Positions 1 to 8,342 of a DNA stretch of 64,000 bases are shown here, one piece after another; within the stretch, counting starts at the first letter, position 1, and each line of letters begins with the position of its first letter. The translations under genes and the position numbers were made by a program. A model generated the notes under the pieces. It ran no database searches. It was not told the DNA's origin and saw only the letters and a list, made by a program, of their open reading frames with translations. The stretch comes from Sphingobacteriales bacterium (GTDB lineage Bacteria; Bacteroidota; Bacteroidia; Chitinophagales; Chitinophagaceae), in contig SEFP01000001.1 in assembly GCA_004144185.1 (NCBI GenBank), positions 1,178,001-1,242,000 of the forward strand, written 5' to 3'.

Positions 1-24
1 TTTTTACAATTAAAAGGTTGTTGC

Positions 25-975
25 TTAGACGCGACGACCAGCGTTCGGTCCGCCTACACCACGGCTCGGGCGACCTGCACCTTGTTTAGGCCGGCCATTG
101 TTGCCACCGCCGGGTCCACGGCCACCGCCGCCACCACGGTTACCAGGTCCACGACCGCCGCCTTCACCGCGCTCGTTACGGCCTTCGTTGCTGCCGCCCT
201 CGTTCCCATCTTCATCAGCGGTCATCATGTTATCATCAGCACCTTCGTCGGTAGCGTCTTCTTCACCGGCTTCTTTGGCCTGTGCACGCTCGTCGAGGCC
301 TTCCATGATGGCTGCAATGAGATAGTTGGTAATGATTGCAATCGACTTGGTTGCGTCATCGTTGGCAGGAACTGCGAAGTCTACTTTCGAAGGATCCGAG
401 TTGGTATCTACCATCGCGAAGGTGGTAATACCCAAACGCTTGGCTTCGGCCAGTGCAATGTGCTCGTGCATGATGTCTACCATGAAGATAGCAGCAGGCG
501 TACGGCCCATCTGAGCGATACCGCCCAGCACTTTGTCCATTTTATCGCGGCTGCGCGTCAGCGTCAGGCGCTCTTTCTTGGTTACAGAGTCCATCGTGCC
601 GTCGGCCAGCATCTTGTCGATAGTCTGCATTTTCTTCACCGAGCGGCGAATGGTATTGAAGTTGGTCAGCATACCACCCAACCAACGGTCGGTCACGTAG
701 GGCATACCCGCTTTTTGAGCGGCTTCGGCTACGATTTCTTTCGCCTGCTTTTTGGTAGCGACAAACATGATTTTCTTACCGCTCTTGGCAATTTGCTTCA
801 GGGCAGCAGCGCTCTCTTCAAGGCCTTCGATGGTCTTGTTGAGATCAATGATGTGAATGCCGTTTTTCTCCGCGAAGATGTAAGGCAACATCTTCGGGTT
901 CCATTTTTTCTTCAGGTGACCAAAGTGGACACCGGCTTCCAGCAACTGCTGGTGAAGGCTTTTATTTTCTTCCAT
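25..975 (-). CDS. rpsB: 30S ribosomal protein S2 with long Gly/Arg-rich tail
   Basis: Small-subunit ribosomal protein S2. The first ~230 residues follow the family closely (GVHFGHLKKKWNPKM near residue 15, FVATKKQAKEI near 70, DRWLGGMLTNF near 96). S2 proteins are usually about 230-280 residues; this one is 316. The extra C-terminus, from about residue 235, is first acidic and then a Gly/Arg/Asn-rich, RGG-like stretch ending RRV. It is the last gene of the rplM-rpsI-rpsB order usual in Bacteroidota, where tsf often follows; any tsf would lie outside the window. The 136-bp gap before it has no clear terminator. The S2 assignment is certain; a role for the tail in RNA binding is inference from composition only. 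Confidence 0.97.
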   Translation of the reverse strand: MEENKSLHQQLLEAGVHFGHLKKKWNPKMLPYIFAEKNGIHIIDLNKTIEGLEESAAALKQIAKSGKKIMFVATKKQAKEIVAEAAQKAGMPYVTDRWLGGMLTNFNTIRRSVKKMQTIDKMLADGTMDSVTKKERLTLTRSRDKMDKVLGGIAQMGRTPAAIFMVDIMHEHIALAEAKRLGITTFAMVDTNSDPSKVDFAVPANDDATKSIAIITNYLIAAIMEGLDERAQAKEAGEEDATDEGADDNMMTADEDGNEGGSNEGRNERGEGGGRGPGNRGGGGGRGPGGGNNGRPKQGAGRPSRGVGGPNAGRRV

Positions 976-1111
976 GATAATGGTAGACAGAAGTCGGTTT
1001 GAGAAGCATCAAGCAGAAAGAACCAGGGCGCGGACTGATGCGTAAAAACGCGGATAAACAGATTCCGGAAAACTCCTGATACTTACTACTAAATACCTGA
1101 TACTTAAAAAA

Positions 1112-1504
1112 TTAGCGTTTAGAGAACTGGAACGAACGACGGGCTTTGCGCTTACCGAATTTCTTGCGCTCTACCATCCGCGGATCGCGGCGCATGAGGC
1201 CTTCTTTCTTCAGCATCGGACGATAGGTTTCGTCTACCTGCGTCAGTGCGCGGGCAATAGCCAGCTTAATAGCTTCTGCCTGACCTTTCTGACCACCACC
1301 TTTTACGGTAGCTACGATGTCAAAACCAGTGGTAGCGCCTTCGATGGTTTTCAACGGCAGCTCAACCTGATTTTGCAGGTACATAATCGGGAAGTAGTCT
1401 CTGTACTCTTTGCCATTCACCGTGACAGTGCCGGTGCCTTTGGACAGATAAACCCGGGCAACCGCATTCTTACGGCGACCCACGGCGTTTTTTTGCTTTT
1501 CCAT
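1112..1504 (-). CDS. rpsI: 30S ribosomal protein S9
   Basis: Small-subunit ribosomal protein S9, 130 residues, full length. The N-terminus carries the family pattern AVGRRKNAVARVYL. The C-terminus ends in a basic tail (KARRSFQFSKR), the part of S9 known to reach toward the P-site tRNA. It lies 41 bp downstream of rplM and upstream of rpsB on the same strand, so co-transcription from the rplM promoter is likely. The ATG at 1504 overlaps one copy of the window-wide TTCCGGAA palindrome, so here the palindrome sits at a translation start. Between S9 and S2 an 11-bp direct repeat (CCTGATACTTA at 1075 and 1097) is visible, with no known role. Confidence 0.97.
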   Translation of the reverse strand: MEKQKNAVGRRKNAVARVYLSKGTGTVTVNGKEYRDYFPIMYLQNQVELPLKTIEGATTGFDIVATVKGGGQKGQAEAIKLAIARALTQVDETYRPMLKKEGLMRRDPRMVERKKFGKRKARRSFQFSKR

Positions 1505-1545
1505 TCCGGAAGATTAAAATACGGGGTATAAAAGGAAAAGAAGGA

Positions 1546-2016
1546 TTAAGCCTGTTGCTTGGATTTAATGCCTTCGATAGTCATTGTCTGTGGCTGCTGC
1601 GCCGTGTGCGGATGCTCGGCGCCTTCATACACAAACAATTTTTTGAACATGGCGCGACCCAGACGGTTTTTAGGCAACATGCCTTTGACCGCACGCTCAA
1701 TCGCTACGTTCGGACGACGGGCCAGCAGTTTTTTGGCGGTTTCGCCTTTCTGGCCTCCCGGATAACCGGAATACGTCAGGTATTCTTTGTCTTCCAGTTT
1801 GTTGCCGGTGAAGGTCACTTTGCCGGAGTTGACTACGATTACATAATCGCCGCAATCAAAGTGAGGCGTGTAATACGCCTTGTTTTTGCCACGCAGCACA
1901 TGGGCAATTTTGGTGGCCATGCGTCCCATGGTCTGGTTGGTGGCATCTACCACATGCCATTTGCGCTCCACGATCTTCTCGTTGGCGCTCTGGGTTTTAA
2001 AACTGAGATGTCTCAT
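1546..2016 (-). CDS. rplM: 50S ribosomal protein L13
   Basis: Large-subunit ribosomal protein L13, 156 residues from the chosen start. Recognisable blocks are WHVVDATNQTMGRMA near residue 20, the DYVIVVN block in the middle, and the AVKGMLPKNRLGRAM block near 110. The frame stays open 12 codons upstream, but the ATG at 2016 gives MRHLSFKTQSANE, which matches the usual Bacteroidota L13 N-terminus, so I prefer it. First gene of the L13-S9-S2 operon. A perfect -7 element and a 10-bp inverted repeat lie in its leader, which suggests autoregulation of the operon (inference). Confidence 0.95.
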   Translation of the reverse strand: MRHLSFKTQSANEKIVERKWHVVDATNQTMGRMATKIAHVLRGKNKAYYTPHFDCGDYVIVVNSGKVTFTGNKLEDKEYLTYSGYPGGQKGETAKKLLARRPNVAIERAVKGMLPKNRLGRAMFKKLFVYEGAEHPHTAQQPQTMTIEGIKSKQQA

Positions 2017-2045
2017 CGCTTGGGAAAAAGTAAAAACGAATAGGA

Positions 2046-2077
2046 CCTGCAACTACAGCAACAACCATAGTTGCAGG
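2046..2077 (-). promoter_or_regulatory. Leader hairpin upstream of rplM
   Basis: A perfect 10-bp inverted repeat (CCTGCAACTA at 2046-2055, TAGTTGCAGG at 2068-2077, 12-nt loop) lies between the -7 element and the rplM start. If transcription begins about 6-7 nt after the -7 element, the hairpin forms the very 5' end of the L13-S9-S2 mRNA. Many ribosomal-protein operons are controlled by leader RNA structures that bind one of their own products, so this is a candidate autoregulatory site. It does not look like a terminator because no T-run follows in the direction of the gene. The remaining 2091-2314 stretch shows no gene. Confidence 0.45.
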
Positions 2078-2082
2078 GAGCG

Positions 2083-2090
2083 CAAAAGTA
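2083..2090 (-). promoter_or_regulatory. Bacteroidota -7 promoter element for rplM operon
   Basis: Read on the minus strand this is TACTTTTG, a perfect match to the Bacteroidota -7 consensus TAnnTTTG. A TTTG lies 13 bp further upstream, closer than the usual -33 spacing, so the -33 box is uncertain. Confidence 0.5.
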
Positions 2091-2314
2091 CTTCTTTTAG
2101 ATTCAAAAAACCTAGTTTTTGAAGGCCTGTTTTTCAAAAGAGACGCTAATTGCATTGATTATCAATGAATTTTCGACCCAATTATTTTAGAGGCTTCCAA
2201 AAGCGTCGTGCATCCATGCTTCCGGAAACGACCGAAAGTAACGTTCCGAAGCCTGAACAATGCCTGAAAGGCGTCTTTAGAAACCGCAATACATTCCGGA
2301 ACCGGAGACTGCTA

Positions 2315-3532
2315 TCAGCTTCTTCCGGTAAGCGTCCGGAAAAAGGCCAGAAACGCCTCCTGTTGCTGTTTGGGGTTGAAATGAGTGGCGTTGACAGCAG
2401 CGATGTGCTGCCGCATCCCGATCAGCGCTGCATCGGAAAGGTCCGCCAACACCGACAGGTGGTTTTCCAGCGCCCGGACATCGCCCGGAGGCAGTGCCCA
2501 GCCCAGCTGATGCTCCTGGAGCAGTTGGGCACCTTCGCCCGTACCCAGAAAGGTAATAGGCAGGGCTGCTGACAGGGCCGAAAAAATTTTACTGGGTACG
2601 GCTCCGTAAATAGTTGTTCGGAGCGACGACAGCGCAAAATCGTACTGCGGCAGTTTCCGGAACATCTCCCCGGCTGGCAGCAATCCCTTGTAGATGATCC
2701 CCCGTTCGGGATGTTGGATGGTAAACGCCTCTAGCGCCTTGCGGTCGGCACCGTCGCCATATACATGCAACACCAGCCGGTGGCTGGCAAAATCAACGTC
2801 CTGTACCAGCTTCAGAATGCCCTGCACCGGACCGATCAGGCCTGCATACACCATTTGCCGCGGGCGACGATCCGAAACGAAGGGTTCCGGAAGAGCCGGA
2901 TGCGTGGCGGGCAGGTTGCGGTACAGAAACTGCGGTTTGAAGGCCGGATGGCGTTGGCGCAGATAACTTAAAATCTCGGCCGACTGGCCCATATGACCCT
3001 TCGCCTGTCGGAACAGCCAGCTTTCGGCCCGTTGCAAACTCTGATATATCGGTCCGGCCCGGAGTGCACCCAACTCACGGGCCGTCAAAGGCCAGAGGTC
3101 GGATATGTTGAGCAAAAACGGAATCCTGGACCGGCGTGCCAGCCAGGCGCCGCACAATGCCAGTGGGAGTGGCGGCGACGAAATAATCATCCAGTCCGGC
3201 TGAAACGCTTTGATCACCTTTCGCCCGTACCGAAGCAACGCTCCCGAAAGCGACAACAGGCTGCCGGTACGTATCCTCCGCCGGGGGGAGTGCGATGGCG
3301 TAAACGGCATCCGGTGAACGGTGATGCCCCCTACCTGCTCGGTAAAAAGGCCCTTGCCCACATAATCAGGAAAGACAGCACCTGTTGGATAGTTGGGCAT
3401 TCCGGAAAGCACAGCCACTTCATATCCGGCATCGCGTAGGAGCTGCGCCAGTCCCTGCATGCGCAACGGGGCCGCCCCGATCTCGGGCGGATAACTGTTA
3501 CACAGCAATAAAATGCGAAGCGGACCGGTCAT
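2315..3532 (-). CDS. Glycosyltransferase, GT4-like (WcaI-type)
   Basis: Probable GT-B fold glycosyltransferase of the GT4 type, 405 residues from the ATG at 3532. The N-terminal half carries a Rossmann start (RILLLCNSYPPEIGAAPLRM), as in WcaI-like sugar transferases. The C-terminal half has a nucleotide-sugar-binding segment around 'VYGDGADRKALE' and 'LPQYDFALSSLR', then 'VPSKIFSALSAALPI', which is typical of GT4 acceptors/donor loops. The frame extends five codons upstream to a TTG, but the ATG is preferred. It probably adds a sugar to a surface polysaccharide or lipid carrier; donor and acceptor cannot be told. It is downstream of the ABC exporter on the same strand, but a strong hairpin separates them. 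Confidence 0.8.
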   Translation of the reverse strand: MTGPLRILLLCNSYPPEIGAAPLRMQGLAQLLRDAGYEVAVLSGMPNYPTGAVFPDYVGKGLFTEQVGGITVHRMPFTPSHSPRRRIRTGSLLSLSGALLRYGRKVIKAFQPDWMIISSPPLPLALCGAWLARRSRIPFLLNISDLWPLTARELGALRAGPIYQSLQRAESWLFRQAKGHMGQSAEILSYLRQRHPAFKPQFLYRNLPATHPALPEPFVSDRRPRQMVYAGLIGPVQGILKLVQDVDFASHRLVLHVYGDGADRKALEAFTIQHPERGIIYKGLLPAGEMFRKLPQYDFALSSLRTTIYGAVPSKIFSALSAALPITFLGTGEGAQLLQEHQLGWALPPGDVRALENHLSVLADLSDAALIGMRQHIAAVNATHFNPKQQQEAFLAFFRTLTGRS

Positions 3533-3534
3533 CG

Positions 3535-3566
3535 AAAAAGCAGGCAAATATAATTACCTGCTTTTT
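3535..3566. terminator. Symmetric hairpin with T-runs just upstream of glycosyltransferase ATG
   Basis: A 10-bp perfect stem (AAAAAGCAGG at 3535-3544, CCTGCTTTTT at 3557-3566) with a 12-nt loop. Because it is flanked by A and T runs, it can act as an intrinsic terminator in either direction. On the minus strand it would end transcripts from the ABC transporter two bases before the ATG at 3532. The loop contains TATATTTG on the minus strand, a perfect -7 element, so terminator and promoter may be superimposed. Confidence 0.6.
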
Positions 3567-3704
3567 TAAGAGATATCTGATTCAGAATCATAGACAAATA
3601 AAAGTGCTGAAGCATATTTTTCGCGTCAGACGGAATCCATTACAGCTATACCCTGTATCCTCTTTGGGCAACTGAAATCCAGAAGATCTGAAGCAGCACG
3701 GGCT

Positions 3705-5450
3705 TTAACTCCGGCGTTCGCCTACCTGCTGCCGCCACATGGCGTAGTACAATCCTTTTTCATCAAGTAGCTGCTCGTGCGTGCCTTGTTCGGCAATGCG
3801 GCCCCGTTCCAACACATAGATCCGGTTGGCATGGAGAATCGTACTGAGCCGGTGGGCAATGAGTACGGTCATCTGTTGCTGCCGGGTCGAAACGGCCCGG
3901 ATTGTAGCCGAAATCTCTTCTTCGGTAATTGAATCCAACGCAGAGGTGGCCTCATCAAACAGCAGCAACCGCGGATGACGCAGCAACGCCCGCGCAATGG
4001 AAATCCGCTGCTTTTCGCCGCCCGATAGTTTCATGCCGTTTTCACCCAGCACAGTGTCCAGGCCCAATGGCGAACGATCCAACAGCGGGCCACAGGCGGC
4101 ATCCTGCAAAGCCTTAAGAATTTCGGCTTCAGTGGCTTCCGGTGCGACATACAGCAGATTCTGCCGGATGGTACCAGCGAACAGCTGAGTATCCTGCGTC
4201 ACAAACCCGATCTGACGCCGAAGCGGGTTGTAGCGGATCTGTGTCGACGGCACGCCGTTAAACAGAATCTGGCCACCTCCCGGTGTATACAGCCCTACCA
4301 GCAACTTGACGAGCGTACTTTTCCCGGACCCTGATGGTCCCACGAATGCAATGGTTTCGCCCCGCTCTACCGAAAATGAAATCCCGTCAATCGAATTCTC
4401 GGACGCCGTTTTATGACGGAAGACCACATCGTCAAAAGCCAAGGTGTGCAGATCGGTAATCTCTACGGCGTTTTCGGGGCGTTTCTCAACCGGTTTCTGC
4501 ATCAGGGCATCAAATCCCGCCACGGAGGCTTCTACTTCGCGGTATTGCAGAATAATGCTGCCCATATCCTGTAGCGGCCCAAACAGAATCGTAGAAATCG
4601 ACTGCATCGAAATAAGCTCTCCCGTAGTCAGGCGGTTCCGGAAAATCAGCCACAGCAAGGCAAACAAAATGCTTTGCTTCAGTACGCTCAAGGTGCCGCT
4701 TTGCAGAAACGACAGGTTGCGCGTTTTCCGCACCTTGTGCATTTCCAGATCAAATATTTTACCGGTGAGCGTTTTCATGCGCCGGATTTCCGGAAAGGTG
4801 AGTCCGAGGCTTTTGACCAGTTCAATGTTGCGCAGGCTTTCCGTGATGGTGCCCGCCATCTTCGCCGTTTCGCGGTTGATGCTGCGCTGGGTACTGCGGA
4901 TTCGTTTAGACAGCGTACCGGTGAGGGTTCCCAGCACGCCGATGCCAATGGCAAAGACCGGGATGAGCAGCCAGCTTTTGGTGACCGAGTACCAGATCAG
5001 AAAGCAAATGCCGATCAGCGAGGAATACAGAATGTTGAAAAACGAGGCACTGAACCGCTCGGTATCGGTCTTCAGCTTTTGAAGCACGGAAAGCGTTTCG
5101 CCGGAGCGACTTTCTTCAAACTCCTGAAATGACAGTCGCAGGGTCTGGCGGATGCCGTCATCAAAAATCTGCTGCCCGAATCGTTGCACGGCCAGCCGGG
5201 TGACGTATTCCTGGGCCGATTTAAATGCACGGGATAGCAACGCGATGCCAGTGCCCAGTCCGAGCAAGACCAGCACCCCGTGGACCAGTTCCGAATCGGT
5301 GCGGGTGCCCCGGCCGTTGGCGTACTGATCGATGAGTTTTCCGAAGATGATCGGGTCTGCAAGATTGAGTACCTGTGCGATGGCCGCCAGCAGCAGCGCC
5401 AGAAACACCAACCGGCGATGCGGCCGCAGGTAGCGCCAAAGAGTTTTCAT
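3705..5450 (-). CDS. ABC transporter, fused permease and ATPase
   Basis: Homodimeric type IV ABC exporter half-transporter, 581 residues from the ATG at 5450. The longer frame begins at a TTG, which I reject. The N-terminal ~300 residues form the six-helix transmembrane domain. The nucleotide-binding domain has Walker A GPSGSGKST near residue 370, signature LSGGEKQR near 475, Walker B LLLFDEATSALD near 490 and the H-loop LIAHRLST near 530. All key ATPase residues are present. Proteins of this architecture export lipids, peptides or drugs; the substrate cannot be read from the sequence. It is followed by a glycosyltransferase and preceded by a polytopic membrane protein, so envelope biogenesis is a reasonable guess. 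Confidence 0.93.
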   Translation of the reverse strand: MKTLWRYLRPHRRLVFLALLLAAIAQVLNLADPIIFGKLIDQYANGRGTRTDSELVHGVLVLLGLGTGIALLSRAFKSAQEYVTRLAVQRFGQQIFDDGIRQTLRLSFQEFEESRSGETLSVLQKLKTDTERFSASFFNILYSSLIGICFLIWYSVTKSWLLIPVFAIGIGVLGTLTGTLSKRIRSTQRSINRETAKMAGTITESLRNIELVKSLGLTFPEIRRMKTLTGKIFDLEMHKVRKTRNLSFLQSGTLSVLKQSILFALLWLIFRNRLTTGELISMQSISTILFGPLQDMGSIILQYREVEASVAGFDALMQKPVEKRPENAVEITDLHTLAFDDVVFRHKTASENSIDGISFSVERGETIAFVGPSGSGKSTLVKLLVGLYTPGGGQILFNGVPSTQIRYNPLRRQIGFVTQDTQLFAGTIRQNLLYVAPEATEAEILKALQDAACGPLLDRSPLGLDTVLGENGMKLSGGEKQRISIARALLRHPRLLLFDEATSALDSITEEEISATIRAVSTRQQQMTVLIAHRLSTILHANRIYVLERGRIAEQGTHEQLLDEKGLYYAMWRQQVGERRS

Positions 5451-5513
5451 GTCCCGGACTGCTACCAAAACTGCACCGCAGCAGGTTCGTGAGCCACTAA
5501 AGATGCCTTCGGC

Positions 5514-6941
5514 TTAGTTCAGCCAGCGATGCAAACTGTCGACCGGGTAGATGGCATAAGGCGTAACCGAATCAACCGGATAGTAGCGGTTCCGGAACTG
5601 ACGGCTGCTAAGCGTTCCAAATGGAATCAGTAACGTATCGGCTGCCTGAGGGCCGTTTGCCGGGGTTTGAATAAAGCCTAGCGAGACCACCGGAGCAGGT
5701 CCGGACATCGCCGATAAACTGTAGACCTCTACCGGCAAGGGCCAGGCGATCAGCAGCTGGCTGTCCAGTGTTTCCGGCGAGGCGATTACAACAGCCACTT
5801 TGGTAAGGTGCTTCTCTTGCAGCCGGCCAACCAGCGTTTCTTTCTGATGCAGCAGCTTTCGAAACGGTGTGGATGACTGGTAGATCCGCCCCAAACTGAG
5901 CAGCAAGCCTACACTCAGGAAGCCTGTAGTGATTTTGGTTCCGGAAAACGGAAATCCGTACAGGGCCAGAGGAATCAGCGCCGCCATCGTCCAGCAGGCC
6001 CAGTCGCTTTCAGAATACCAGGGTATAAAGTTGCTGAACGTAATGCTGATGAAAAACCAGCAGGCTGCCAACGACAGGAGATGCCAGCCCAACGCCAGCC
6101 AGCGCTTTTGTGACACCAATGCCACCAACACCAGCAGCAGTAACGCCGGCAGTGCAGGGTAGTGGGTTACGAAACGCTCCAGAAAGCCCCGCGAACTGTC
6201 GCGCCCGAAGGCTTCCGGAATACTGGAAAACGTAAGCCCGTCGATAAACGAAAGCTTTTCTGCATCGTACCAGCCGGCTACTTTGCTCATGTAATACCGC
6301 CAACCAGCGGTTAAAAGAGCGAATCCTGCCAATATCCAACCTCGTTGGGAGCCGTAAAGCGGACGCCGCCCGGCCAGCCATAAATGCACCCACAGGCACC
6401 CACCTGCCAGCAGCAACAGCATATGCGACGAGAACGCCAGGAAAAACAGTCCAAAGGCAACCGGATAAAAAAGCGCCTTCCGGAACGAGGTTTTAGACGT
6501 ACTCCAGCCAAACGCCAGCAGCAACCAGGTCATCCCCTGATGGACCTCGTTGTTGGTCCAGTAGAACCCTACGCTGATGGTAATGGTAAAATACAGCGCC
6601 AGCAGCACCAGGAAATCATACTGCCGCCAGCGGTACAGCAGAATGCCGGCCAGCAGGTAAAACGCGTTAAACGAAAGACTGTACAGCGCCAGCAGCACCT
6701 TCAGCGGCAGTCCCAGCCAGACGCCGGTTAACGGAACCAGTTGGGTGATAAAGGATCCGTACCGGTGTTCCTGAATTTGCAGGCTTCCGAAGTTGGCAAT
6801 CCGGAAGCCAATCCAGGCGGCATCACCGAAAAAGACCCGCTCTTTCCAAAACACGCAGGCGAACACGAACAGGATTGCCAATGCCCCCAATGCCACCGTT
6901 CCGGGCGTGCGGCTGATAGCAGACTGGGTAGCAGGTCGCAT
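5514..6941 (-). CDS. Polytopic membrane protein of unknown function
   Basis: A 475-residue integral membrane protein with about nine or ten hydrophobic segments in the first ~350 residues (for example 17-32, 80-103, 108-127, 155-190, 265-285), followed by a soluble C-terminal part of about 120 residues. The layout of short charged loops and a periplasmic-looking tail resembles GT-C glycosyltransferases or polysaccharide-assembly membrane proteins, but I see no diagnostic motif and do not assign one. It starts 9 bp after the carB-like gene ends, so the two are probably co-transcribed. The next genes downstream are an ABC exporter and a glycosyltransferase. Confidence 0.8.
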   Translation of the reverse strand: MRPATQSAISRTPGTVALGALAILFVFACVFWKERVFFGDAAWIGFRIANFGSLQIQEHRYGSFITQLVPLTGVWLGLPLKVLLALYSLSFNAFYLLAGILLYRWRQYDFLVLLALYFTITISVGFYWTNNEVHQGMTWLLLAFGWSTSKTSFRKALFYPVAFGLFFLAFSSHMLLLLAGGCLWVHLWLAGRRPLYGSQRGWILAGFALLTAGWRYYMSKVAGWYDAEKLSFIDGLTFSSIPEAFGRDSSRGFLERFVTHYPALPALLLLVLVALVSQKRWLALGWHLLSLAACWFFISITFSNFIPWYSESDWACWTMAALIPLALYGFPFSGTKITTGFLSVGLLLSLGRIYQSSTPFRKLLHQKETLVGRLQEKHLTKVAVVIASPETLDSQLLIAWPLPVEVYSLSAMSGPAPVVSLGFIQTPANGPQAADTLLIPFGTLSSRQFRNRYYPVDSVTPYAIYPVDSLHRWLN

Positions 6942-6950
6942 CCCGCCGGA

Positions 6951-8141
6951 TTATTTGCTCAGGTGCATGCTCCGCTCCTTATACAGGTTCCGGAACCAGG
7001 GATCGCGCAGGCTTTTGATAAACTGAATGGCCTCTCCCGTGCTTTTCATTTCCGGCCCCAGCTCGGTGCGCACATTCGGAAATTTGTTGAACGAGAACAC
7101 CGGTACTTTAACCGCGTAGCCGTCGAGTTTTTTCTCAATCTTAAAATCGCTCAGCTTCTTATCGCCCAGCATCACCTTGGTAGCAATATTGAGATATGGA
7201 ATGCCGTAGGCCTTAGCAATGAACGGCGTGGTGCGCGAGGCGCGGGGATTGGCCTCAATCACATATACTTCCGTATCCTTGATCGCATACTGAATGTTGA
7301 TCAGTCCTTTGATATTGAGGCGCAGGGCAATCTTTTTGGCGTAGTCGATCATCTCGTCTACCACCAGTGGTCCCAGATTAAAAACCGGTAAGACTGAGTG
7401 GCTGTCGCCGCTGTGAATACCTGCCGGCTCGATATGCTCCATCACCCCCATGATATGCACCTCTTCCCCATCACAGATTGCATCGATTTCGGCCTCCTGA
7501 CAGCGGTCGAGGAAGTGATCGATCAGAATTTTATTGCCGGGTAAGTGCTTCAGCAGGCTGACCACACTTTTTTCCAGTTCGTCATCGTTGATCACGATGC
7601 GCATCCGCTGACCGCCCAGTACATAGCTGGGACGCACCAGAACCGGATAGCCGACTTCTTTGGCTATTTCGATGGCTTCGTCAGTGCTCCAGGCAGTGCC
7701 GTATTCCGGATACGGAATACCAAGTTCTTTCAGCAAATCCGAAAAGCGGCCCCGGTCTTCGGCAATATCCATATCGTCAAACGAGGTACCGATGATTTTG
7801 ACGCCGCGTTCGTGCAGGCGTTTGGCCAGCTTCAGAGCCGTTTGGCCACCCAGTTGCACAATCACACCTTCGGGTTGTTCGTGCTCGATGATTTCCCAGA
7901 GGTGTTCCCAGTACACCGGCTCGAAGTACAGCTTGTCGGCCATGTCGAAATCGGTGGAAACCGTTTCGGGGTTGCAGTTGACCATGATGGCCTCATAGCC
8001 CGCCTCTTTGATAGCGATCAGGCCGTGGGTGCAGCAGTAATCAAATTCGATTCCCTGACCAATACGGTTGGGTCCGGAACCCAGCACGATGATTTTCTTT
8101 TTTCCGGAAGGAATCGATTCGTTGTGAAGCAGTGCAGCCAT
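6951..8141 (-). CDS. carB: Carbamoyl-phosphate synthase large subunit, C-terminal half only
   Basis: Matches only the second synthetase half of CarB. It opens with the GSGPNRIGQGIEFDYC block (E. coli CarB ~560) and runs through VNCNPETVSTD, an ATP-grasp domain (VRPSYVLGG, VIEANPRASRT) and FNKFPNVRTELGPEMKSTGE, then stops. In full-length CarB (~940-1070 residues) this half phosphorylates carbamate to carbamoyl phosphate, using a second ATP-grasp half for bicarbonate activation. Here 396 residues stand alone. No N-terminal half lies upstream, where 8142-8333 translates to unrelated sequence, and the C-terminal allosteric MGS domain is also missing. The ATG at 8141 fits because a -7 element lies 8 nt before it. 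A split CarB is known in some archaea and Aquifex; the partner half is expected elsewhere in this genome. Confidence 0.9.
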   Translation of the reverse strand: MAALLHNESIPSGKKKIIVLGSGPNRIGQGIEFDYCCTHGLIAIKEAGYEAIMVNCNPETVSTDFDMADKLYFEPVYWEHLWEIIEHEQPEGVIVQLGGQTALKLAKRLHERGVKIIGTSFDDMDIAEDRGRFSDLLKELGIPYPEYGTAWSTDEAIEIAKEVGYPVLVRPSYVLGGQRMRIVINDDELEKSVVSLLKHLPGNKILIDHFLDRCQEAEIDAICDGEEVHIMGVMEHIEPAGIHSGDSHSVLPVFNLGPLVVDEMIDYAKKIALRLNIKGLINIQYAIKDTEVYVIEANPRASRTTPFIAKAYGIPYLNIATKVMLGDKKLSDFKIEKKLDGYAVKVPVFSFNKFPNVRTELGPEMKSTGEAIQFIKSLRDPWFRNLYKERSMHLSK

Positions 8142-8149
8142 AGCGGGCG

Positions 8150-8157
8150 CAAAGGTA
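8150..8157 (-). promoter_or_regulatory. -7 promoter element for carB half
   Basis: Reads TACCTTTG on the minus strand, a perfect TAnnTTTG. It ends 8 nt before the ATG at 8141, so the transcript would have almost no leader. This position supports starting the protein at 8141 and not at the longer frame's start. Confidence 0.5.
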
Positions 8158-8342
8158 GGAAGGCTGCGCCATTGGCAGACCGGACAGGAATCCCATCGTG
8201 CAGAAGCCCGAAAAATAAAGTACCGCTTGCCGGCTCGTGCGACAAACGGTGCTTCGGGAGGCCTGAAAAGGCCATCATAGTTTATAAAGTTTATGTAAGA
8301 ACCTGACCTTCTTCCGGAACTCCGGTCCGGCAAAACCTAGTG

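Noticed and set aside
82-1002. Long plus-strand open frame opposite rpsB
   Set aside because: It is the antisense shadow of a certain ribosomal protein gene; the Gly/Arg-rich tail and GC-rich codons keep the opposite frame open. The translation has no family match.
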